A stretch of 9,446 bases of DNA, from NCBI GenBank assembly GCA_030587505.1, contig JAUQYY010000416.1, positions 1-9,446 of the forward strand, in the 5' to 3' direction. The notes below the pieces were generated by a model. That model searched no databases, had not been told where the DNA came from, and worked only from the letters and a program-made list of their open reading frames with translations. Below are positions 1-5,269 of this stretch, in pieces (positions within the stretch are counted from its first letter, which is position 1; each line of letters begins with the position of its first letter). The stretch is from Candidatus Sigynarchaeota archaeon (GTDB lineage Archaea; Asgardarchaeota; Jordarchaeia; Jordarchaeales; Jordarchaeaceae). Made by a program: the position numbers and the translations under genes.

Positions 1-297
1 TATTTACTATTTTCTCTCATACGAGAAAGTAATATTATGTGGTAATATTTAAAGAATAGATAGAAATATCCCTAGATAACGCTAAAAGCGGAGTCCTACA
101 CCGATCATCCTGTTAAATGTCTTCAACGTCAACGCTCTTCTTCTACCACCAGTTATCACAACAAGTTTCATAATCTGAAGGGGTTACAGTAATCCTAATT
201 CTTAAGCTAGAGAGGTTTAAAAAGTTAAAAGCCGTTAAAATCACGAAAACTACGAAGATATCCTTCAAGTTAATCTGCCTCCACAAATCCTATTGGA
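1..297. other. Non-coding lead-in upstream of hef
   Basis: AT-rich stretch without a convincing gene. It holds a potential 9-bp hairpin at 8-31 (core TTTCTC/GAGAAA, loop TCATAC), a small stem CGCT-AAA-AGCG at 80-90, and a TTTAAA box at 216-223 that probably drives hef. A 29-codon minus-strand reading frame (82-171) begins MKLVVITGG and ends GVGLRF. It has no ribosome binding site and I do not recognise it, so I do not call it a gene. The hef frame is closed by a stop at 271-273, so hef cannot extend back into this region. Confidence 0.6.
216..223 (+). promoter_or_regulatory. Candidate TATA box for hef
   Basis: TTTAAAAA matches the archaeal TATA consensus and lies in a purine-rich context (GAGAGG just upstream, resembling a BRE). 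Archaeal initiation about 25 bases downstream would put the transcript start near 246 and leave a leader of about 50 bases before the first hef ATG. The core TTTAAA is a palindrome, so it could also be read on the minus strand, but no convincing gene follows there. This is a sequence match only. Confidence 0.4.
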
Positions 298-2568
298 ATG
301 CTGATGCAAATGGCGGAGAAAAAGTATGTTACCCACCCGTATCTGAAAGAGAACACTATTGAACAGAGGCTCTATCAAGAAACCATCACAGCAACTTGTG
401 TTGAGCAAAATTCCCTTGTAATCCTCCCTACTGGCCTCGGGAAAACGTTAATCGCCGTTATGGTTACCGCCTTTCGCCTTCAAACGTTTGATGACGCTTT
501 TGTGGTATTCTTGGCGCCAACTCGCCCCCTAGTACTCCAACACGCCGAGACCTTCAAATCCCTGCTAAAAGTGGATGAGAATGAAATCGTAGTTTTTACA
601 GGGGAAATTTCTCCAAAAGAGAGAATAGAAAAGTGGAGAGCAGCAAAAGTTGTTTTAGCTACTCCTCAAATCGTGGAAAACGATATAATTACTGGTAGAG
701 TTAACCTCAGAAAATGTGTTCTCCTAATATTCGATGAAGCACATAGGGCGGTTGGAAACTACTCATACGTCTATGTTGCAGAGCAATATCTAAAACAAGC
801 CGGTAACCCCCTAATCCTAGGGTTGACCGCATCACCAGGAGTTCAGAGAGAAAAGATAGAAGAAGTTTGTAAAAACCTTGATATTAGAAATATTGAGGTT
901 AGAACCGAAAGAAGCCCAGATGTGTTACCCTATGTGAAAGAAATCAAAATGGACTGGGTGCTAGTCAACCTCCCCTCCAGCATTCTAGAAGTCAAAAAAA
1001 TTCTTGAAAGGGCTCTTGCACAGCGTTTAAAGCCGCTGAAAGAAAAGGGGCTCATTGATTCTTACAGCGTTAAGTCAATCTCTCGAAAGCAGTTAATACA
1101 AATTCAAAACCAATTAGCAAAGGAGCGGCAAACAGAGCCAGCGGCATTCGAATTAATGGCAAAAGTCGCAGCCGCCATCAGATTAACCCATGCACTCGAA
1201 CTTTTAGAAACCCAAGGACTAGAGGCCCTTCAAAACTTTTTCCATAAACTAGAAGAAAGATCGAAACTAACCGGTTCTCCGAAAGGCATAAGGGACCTAC
1301 TCATGGATGAAGAGATTGCAATGGCAAGAATCCAAATAAATAATCTCATCAAGAATCGGATTAGACATCCAAAAATCGAAAAATCGCTTGAGATAGTTAG
1401 AGAGCAACTCTCGGAAAAAAAGAACTCGAGGATAATAATCTTTACACAGTACCGGGATTCCGCAAGCAAAATATTTGAGATTCTGGAGGAAGAAGGGTTC
1501 CACGTAAAAAGATTTGTAGGCCAAGCAAATAAACTGGGAGATAAAGGGCTGTCCCAAAAACAGCAAGCAGAAATAATTGAAAAGTTTAGGCAAGGCATTT
1601 ATAATATTCTAGTTGCTACCAGTGTTGCTGAGGAAGGTTTAGACATCAGCGAATGCGACTTGGTCATATTCTATGATATGGTACCAAGCGCAATAAGACA
1701 CATACAGAGAAAAGGAAGAACAGGGAGAAAAAGACCCGGACGTGTAGCGTTACTCATCGCAAAGGGCACCAGAGACGAGGCATACTACTGGTCTGCAAAG
1801 AAAAAGGAGAGAGAAATGAGAACCACCCTAAAATACCTCGCAAAAACACAATTGAAACCAACAAAAGAAGAGGATAAGCAGCAAATCAAACTAGAAAAAT
1901 ATCTCCAAGAGACCGAAATAGTTGTTTATGTAGATAATAGAGAAATCGGTTCCGATGTTGTGCGGGAACTCACGAGACTAAATGCCAAGATTATTCCAAA
2001 GCAGTTGCAAGTGGCGGATTACCTTGTTTCAGAAAACGTTGCCATAGAGCGAAAAACAACCGAAGACTTCCTGCAGTCAATCGTTGATAAACGCTTGTTC
2101 CAACAGGTAAAGGAAATCACTTCAAAATACGAACGCCCCATACTAATCATCGAGGGTCAAGACCTTTATGGAAAGCGCGCGATTCACCCTGAAGCTATCA
2201 GAGGAGCACTCGTAAGCATAGTTGTTGATTTCAGGTTACCCATAGTCTGGACAACAACCCCCCAAGAAACAGCGAGAATGATACACACAATGGCTCGAAG
2301 GGAACAAACGGAAAAAGAAGCACGCATCCAACTCGCAGAAAAAGCTCCCAGAAGTGTAAGGGAAGCGCAAGAACGCGTCCTGACGGGGCTTCCCGGGGTA
2401 GATCAAACATTAGCAAAGAGGATGCTGAACATATTTAACACCTTAGAAGCAATTTTCACCACCAGTGAAGAGGCGCTCTCCCAAGTTAAAGGGCTGGGTA
2501 AAAAGAAAGCCGAAAAAATAAGAAAAATTATTACCTCCAAATACAACGAAAACAACTCGCCCATCTAA
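298..2568 (+). CDS. hef: Hef-type DEAH helicase / XPF-family structure-specific nuclease
   Basis: 756 residues, the usual length for archaeal Hef, which unwinds and cleaves branched DNA and stalled replication forks. The N-terminal SF2 helicase shows Walker A PTGLGKT (44-50), APTRPL (73-78), ATPQIV (121-126), DEAH (146-149), TAS (177-179), SVAEEGLDI (442-450) and QRKGRTGR (470-477). The two RecA lobes are separated by a helical insert (about 225-360). After a charged linker (about 515-538) comes the XPF nuclease domain, with VDNRE (545-549), ADY (573-575) and ERKTTED (584-590), which carry the catalytic acidic and basic residues. A tandem helix-hairpin-helix domain ends the protein (LPGV 698-701; GLGKKKAEKI 732-741). 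All motifs are intact, so an active enzyme is expected. ATG codons at 298, 304 and 310 are all possible starts and none has a clear ribosome binding site; the conserved region begins only at HPYLKENTIEQRLYQ. The stop overlaps that of the convergent zinc-ribbon gene. Confidence 0.96.
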   Translation: MLMQMAEKKYVTHPYLKENTIEQRLYQETITATCVEQNSLVILPTGLGKTLIAVMVTAFRLQTFDDAFVVFLAPTRPLVLQHAETFKSLLKVDENEIVVFTGEISPKERIEKWRAAKVVLATPQIVENDIITGRVNLRKCVLLIFDEAHRAVGNYSYVYVAEQYLKQAGNPLILGLTASPGVQREKIEEVCKNLDIRNIEVRTERSPDVLPYVKEIKMDWVLVNLPSSILEVKKILERALAQRLKPLKEKGLIDSYSVKSISRKQLIQIQNQLAKERQTEPAAFELMAKVAAAIRLTHALELLETQGLEALQNFFHKLEERSKLTGSPKGIRDLLMDEEIAMARIQINNLIKNRIRHPKIEKSLEIVREQLSEKKNSRIIIFTQYRDSASKIFEILEEEGFHVKRFVGQANKLGDKGLSQKQQAEIIEKFRQGIYNILVATSVAEEGLDISECDLVIFYDMVPSAIRHIQRKGRTGRKRPGRVALLIAKGTRDEAYYWSAKKKEREMRTTLKYLAKTQLKPTKEEDKQQIKLEKYLQETEIVVYVDNREIGSDVVRELTRLNAKIIPKQLQVADYLVSENVAIERKTTEDFLQSIVDKRLFQQVKEITSKYERPILIIEGQDLYGKRAIHPEAIRGALVSIVVDFRLPIVWTTTPQETARMIHTMARREQTEKEARIQLAEKAPRSVREAQERVLTGLPGVDQTLAKRMLNIFNTLEAIFTTSEEALSQVKGLGKKKAEKIRKIITSKYNENNSPI

Positions 2569-2906
2569 GAGATGCGTTTAAAACGCTCCAGGGCGTCCAA
2601 TATTCCCACAACAATTCTGAGTAATTCTTGGAGCCTATCCAAATCCGTTTCATTTTTTATGTATTCCACGGTTTCCCGTAACTTGTCATACAAAACATTC
2701 GCTAGGTCCGAAACCATTAGACTTCCAATAACGGATGGAACCTCCTCACCCTCCTTAACAATTACAACTTTCTTTTCGCAGGTAGGACAATATATATCAT
2801 CCTTAATTTTGAATAGGGGGGCCCCGCACTGAGGGCAACTCTGGGAGAGCAGTGACGCTCCCCGACGAAGCATATTCGCCATTTTTTTAATATCCTCTTC
2901 ACTCAA
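2565..2906 (-). CDS. Autoantigen p27-like (SSSCA1/ZNRD2 family) zinc-ribbon protein
   Basis: 113 residues. The N-terminal half carries the family pattern: a short helix (EEDIKKMANMLRRGASLL), then a four-cysteine zinc ribbon with C24, C27, C40 and C43 in CPQCGAPLF...YCPTCEKKVVIV. This matches the archaeal branch of the Sjogren syndrome/scleroderma autoantigen 1 family. Archaeal members have no established function, so only zinc binding can be inferred. The C-terminal half (about 65-113) is helical and leucine-rich (LYDKLRETVEYI; LDRLQELLRIVVGILDALERF) and could dimerise. The start is TTG: the frame has a stop at 2946-2948, no other usual start lies between, and GGAAGGGAT sits four bases upstream of the TTG. 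The alternative ATG at residue 9 would cut the conserved helix. It is convergent with hef and divergent from the MBL gene, so it is probably monocistronic. Confidence 0.85.
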   Translation of the reverse strand: MSEEDIKKMANMLRRGASLLSQSCPQCGAPLFKIKDDIYCPTCEKKVVIVKEGEEVPSVIGSLMVSDLANVLYDKLRETVEYIKNETDLDRLQELLRIVVGILDALERFKRIS

Positions 2907-2910
2907 GGAA

Positions 2911-2919
2911 ATCCCTTCC
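2911..2919 (-). promoter_or_regulatory. Ribosome binding site deciding the TTG start of the zinc-ribbon gene
   Basis: On the minus strand GGAAGGGAT matches the archaeal consensus GGAGGTGAT at seven of nine positions, four bases before TTG at 2906. No equally good site precedes the internal ATG codons, so this supports the TTG start. Confidence 0.5.
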
Positions 2920-2931
2920 GATTTCGCACTT

Positions 2932-2973
2932 CGAGGTGGGGAAACTCACTCCCAACGGAAATCACTTACCTCG
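2932..2973 (-). repeat. Inverted repeat in the leader of the zinc-ribbon gene
   Basis: CGAGGT (2932-2937) and ACCTCG (2968-2973) are perfect 6-bp inverted copies. GGGG (2938-2941) and CCC (2951-2953) could add an inner stem. In the minus-strand transcript this lies 26 bases upstream of the TTG start, so it could fold in the mRNA leader. Function unknown; short matches like this also arise by chance. Confidence 0.3.
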
Positions 2974-3091
2974 TCTTTCGTATCTAGATGCAAACATTCT
3001 CTTATCTTGTTGATGTTTCAAAACCAAAATAACTAATAATACCTTACCTTGATAAGTTTCACCTCCCTTTAAGGATTTTTCCTTCAAAACG

Positions 3092-3099
3092 TTTAAATA
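3092..3099 (+). promoter_or_regulatory. TATA box of the MBL hydrolase gene
   Basis: TTTAAATA is a close match to the archaeal TATA consensus, with AAAACG upstream as a possible BRE. Initiation about 25 bases downstream falls near 3120, leaving a leader of only about eight bases before the ATG at 3129. No Shine-Dalgarno sequence precedes that ATG, which agrees with a leaderless or nearly leaderless transcript. Confidence 0.6.
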
Positions 3100-3106
3100 A
3101 ATTAAA

Positions 3107-3120
3107 TCTTATCCGTAAGA
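3107..3120. promoter_or_regulatory. Operator-like dyad at the predicted MBL transcription start
   Basis: TCTTA (3107-3111) and TAAGA (3116-3120) are perfect inverted copies around TCCG, between the TATA box and the start codon. That is where archaeal repressors commonly bind. The motif CTTATC in its left arm also occurs at 3001-3006 and, inverted as GATAAG, at 3051-3056. No regulator gene is nearby, so the role is inferred from position only. Confidence 0.25.
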
Positions 3121-3128
3121 GAACTAAA

Positions 3129-4148
3129 ATGAACTCAGGAGTGGTATCTAGCAAACCTAAAAAGGTATTAGACGGGGTCTATCAACTTAAGTTGCCACTC
3201 CCTTCTTCCGAACTGGTTTACCTGCTATCCTACCTTGTAGAGGGAAGGGATGGATACTTATTAGTAGACTCTGGCTGGAACACTACGGAAAGCTTTTGCT
3301 CCCTAGAAGAACAACTCTCGCGAATCAATGTTAATCTATCTGATATCTCTCTAGTTCTAGTAACCCATTTACATCCCGACCATTATGGTTTGGCTGACAG
3401 GATACGAAAGGAGTCCGGGTCGAAGGTATTGATGCATCAAAAAACCGAGGAAATATTAAAACATTTTAAAAATATTAAAAATTATTTCGATAAGATGATG
3501 GAGTGGCTAAAAATTAATGGGTCCCCCGCCGGCGAGTTAGAAGACTGGATAAAAGCAAGTATCCATTTAGCGCGTTTCTTCAAGCCCGCAAGAGCCGATA
3601 TCCTCCTCCAAGACGGCGAAATCATAAATTTAGGGGATTTCCAGTTTGATGTCATTTGGGTTCCTGGGCATTCACCTGACCATATTTGCCTCTATGAATC
3701 CTCAAGAAAAATCCTTCTCTCTGGCGATCATATATTACCCACCATAACCCCTAATGTAAGCCTTCAAATAGAAGATTTTGGGAACCCCCTTAAAGATTAC
3801 CTAGAATCACTCAAAAAACTTTGCAATCTCAAAGTGAAAAAAGTGCTTCCTGCACACGAGTACATTTTCGAGAATCTTGAAAAAAGAATCTCGGAGATAG
3901 AAGAACATCACAAGAAACGGCTCGAAGAAGTTTTAAACACCATAAATACCCCCAAAACCGCTTATCAAATCGCACAGGAAGTCACCTGGACAACAGGGCC
4001 TTGGAACAAGCTTCAGAAATGGGAACAAAGAGCAGCAATTTACGAGGCGTTAGCACACTTAGTGTTCCTCAAATATGAGGGAAGAATACTGGAAATTAAA
4101 CAAAATCAGACGATTTTCTTCCAAAAAATCTCCCGTAATTCTCACTAA
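3129..4148 (+). CDS. Metallo-beta-lactamase-fold hydrolase with C-terminal helical extension
   Basis: 339 residues, cytoplasmic (no signal peptide or membrane segment). The MBL metal site is complete: THLHPDH (79-85, giving H80, H82, D84, H85), PGHSPDH (179-185, H181), LSGDH (197-201, D200) and PAHE (241-244, H243). This HxHxDH arrangement with the later H, D and H ligands is that of the glyoxalase II/LACTB2-like branch. Residues 105-155 form a helical insert (KNIKNYFDKMMEWL). After the last ligand, about 245-339 look like the winged-helix tail found in LACTB2-like proteins. Thioester hydrolysis or nuclease activity are both possible, and the sequence does not decide between them. It is on the same strand as pyrB but separated by about 190 bases and has its own promoter. 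A functional link to pyrimidine synthesis is not supported. Confidence 0.88.
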   Translation: MNSGVVSSKPKKVLDGVYQLKLPLPSSELVYLLSYLVEGRDGYLLVDSGWNTTESFCSLEEQLSRINVNLSDISLVLVTHLHPDHYGLADRIRKESGSKVLMHQKTEEILKHFKNIKNYFDKMMEWLKINGSPAGELEDWIKASIHLARFFKPARADILLQDGEIINLGDFQFDVIWVPGHSPDHICLYESSRKILLSGDHILPTITPNVSLQIEDFGNPLKDYLESLKKLCNLKVKKVLPAHEYIFENLEKRISEIEEHHKKRLEEVLNTINTPKTAYQIAQEVTWTTGPWNKLQKWEQRAAIYEALAHLVFLKYEGRILEIKQNQTIFFQKISRNSH

Positions 4149-4172
4149 AATTAAAAACACGAAACCGTTACC

Positions 4173-4250
4173 TTCCCTTTTTCTGTGGGAAAACAACGCT
4201 TCAGCGTAAGTCCCTTTGAAGCCTAGTGAAAACTGGAAGCCTCTTTCCCA
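4173..4250 (+). ncRNA. Candidate structured RNA with competing stems between the MBL gene and pyrB
   Basis: TGGGAAA (4186-4192) pairs perfectly with TTTCCCA (4244-4250). Inside that closing stem are two small hairpins: ACGC-TTCA-GCGT (4196-4207) and CTAGT-GAAA-ACTGG (4223-4236, one G-U pair), the second capped by a GNRA tetraloop. The left strand GGGAA (4187-4191) can instead pair with TTCCC (4173-4177), whose hairpin has a T-rich loop, so the two folds exclude each other. GAAGCCT occurs twice (4218-4224, 4236-4242), flanking the GAAA hairpin. The layout recalls a switch or attenuator, or a 3' end processed from the MBL transcript. It fits no riboswitch family that I recognise, and the short pyrimidine-rich matches could be coincidental. 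Confidence 0.25.
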
Positions 4251-4270
4251 AAACTAATGCCCTTTTGAGT

Positions 4271-4278
4271 TTTAGATA
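4271..4278 (+). promoter_or_regulatory. Candidate TATA box for pyrB
   Basis: TTTAGATA would place initiation near 4300 and leave a leader of about 35 bases containing the ribosome binding site at 4327. A second AT-rich box, ATTTAATT at 4304-4311, would instead give a start near 4333, almost at the GTG itself. The sequence does not decide between them, and read-through from the MBL gene is also possible. Confidence 0.3.
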
Positions 4279-4326
4279 GTTAAAGTTATCTTCTCCTTTT
4301 ACCATTTAATTTTTGGTGTTTCAGTT

Positions 4327-4331
4327 GGTGA
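4327..4331 (+). promoter_or_regulatory. Ribosome binding site supporting the GTG start of pyrB
   Basis: GGTGA lies five bases before GTG at 4337. It matches the centre of the archaeal Shine-Dalgarno consensus and favours this start over the upstream TTG (4313, 4325) and GTG (4316, 4328) codons in the same frame. Confidence 0.5.
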
Positions 4332-4336
4332 GAGAG

Positions 4337-5269
4337 GTGCAAAGTGAATCGGATAGTACGCTTAAAATTAAGGATGTAATCTCCATTAGAGATTTTTCTA
4401 GAGATCAAATTGAGATGTTGCTTACACTTGCAGATGAAATGGAGCGAATCTTCCACTCTGGTTCAGAGATTCTGCGTGGAAAAATCCTCGCCACCTTGTT
4501 TATGGAGCCAAGCACTAGAACCCGTTTATCTTTTACGACTGCAATGTACAAGTTGGGTGGGAATGTCATTGGATTCGACAGCCCAGAAATGTCCTCGGTT
4601 GCAAAGGGAGAAAACCTGAGTGACACTATCCGCGCTGTTGAAAATTACTGTGATGTCATAGTTCTGAGGCATCGCCTAGAGGGGGCGGCTCGACTGGCAG
4701 CCGAGTATAGCCGTGTTCCTATTATTAACGCTGGCTCAGGCGCCGAAGAGCATCCAACCCAAGCACTGTTAGATCTTTACACCATTAAAAAGGAGTTGGG
4801 TAAAATCGACGGCCTAAAAATAGCGCTTCTAGGGGACTTGAAGTATGGTAGAACCGTACATTCCCTTAGCTACGCATTGGCCCTATTTGATACCTCCTTA
4901 GTTTTTGTTTCTCCCGAAGGTTTAAGAATGCGCCGTGAAGTTACCCTTGACCTAAAAAATATGGGAATAAAGGTTGAAGAATTTAACGATCTGCAAAAAG
5001 TTATCTCCGACATTGATGTTTTATACGTTACACGGATACAGCGTGAAAGATTTCCCGATCCAACCGAATACGAGAAACTCAAGGGAAGCTATCAAATCAA
5101 TCTCGAGATTCTGAAAAAAGCGAAGCCCTCCCTTATAATAATGCATCCTCTACCTCGAATAGACGAAATCGCACCAGAGGTGGACGAAACTCCACACGCA
5201 AAATACTTCAAACAACCCTACTACGGTGTACTTGTAAGAATGGCCATACTCAAATCACTTCTAACTTAA
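4337..5269 (+). CDS. pyrB: Aspartate carbamoyltransferase catalytic subunit
   Basis: 310 residues from GTG 4337, close to the roughly 306 usual for archaeal PyrB. It joins carbamoyl phosphate and aspartate to give carbamoyl aspartate in pyrimidine synthesis. Hallmarks in order are the carbamoyl-phosphate loop FMEPSTRTR (55-63), the mobile loop SSVAKGE (86-92) with its substrate-contacting lysine, LRH (110-112), HPTQ (139-142), GDLKYGRTVHS (166-176), VTRIQRERFPDP (231-242, aspartate-binding arginine), MHPLPR (269-274) and the C-terminal RMAIL. The match to archaeal PyrB is very strong and no key residue is missing. The frame continues upstream to TTG 4313 (318 residues), but archaeal homologues begin only a few residues before the ISIRD segment, and a ribosome binding site precedes GTG 4337. 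No pyrI for the regulatory subunit is adjacent; the next gene is convergent lhr, whose stop overlaps this one. Confidence 0.95.
   Translation: MQSESDSTLKIKDVISIRDFSRDQIEMLLTLADEMERIFHSGSEILRGKILATLFMEPSTRTRLSFTTAMYKLGGNVIGFDSPEMSSVAKGENLSDTIRAVENYCDVIVLRHRLEGAARLAAEYSRVPIINAGSGAEEHPTQALLDLYTIKKELGKIDGLKIALLGDLKYGRTVHSLSYALALFDTSLVFVSPEGLRMRREVTLDLKNMGIKVEEFNDLQKVISDIDVLYVTRIQRERFPDPTEYEKLKGSYQINLEILKKAKPSLIIMHPLPRIDEIAPEVDETPHAKYFKQPYYGVLVRMAILKSLLT

Noticed and set aside
1..297. Search for tRNA, box C/D or H/ACA small RNA genes here and in the other intergenic regions
   Set aside because: No cloverleaf, no paired RTGATGA and CTGA boxes, and no hairpin followed by ACA could be found on either strand.
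1230..1598. Minus-strand frames of 98 and 122 codons within hef
   Set aside because: They lie opposite the Hef helicase domain, have no ribosome binding site and no family resemblance, and overlap one another. They are shadows of the real gene.
2014..2022. XPF nuclease motif reads ADY where eukaryotic XPF has GDY
   Set aside because: The catalytic acidic residue D574 and the ERK triad are intact, and alanine at this place is, to my knowledge, common in archaeal Hef/XPF, so it is not a sign of inactivation.
3059..3067. Perfect Shine-Dalgarno GGGAGGTGA on the minus strand
   Set aside because: No ATG, GTG or TTG follows within about 20 bases, so it does not start a gene. It is more likely a chance match in a pyrimidine-rich promoter region.
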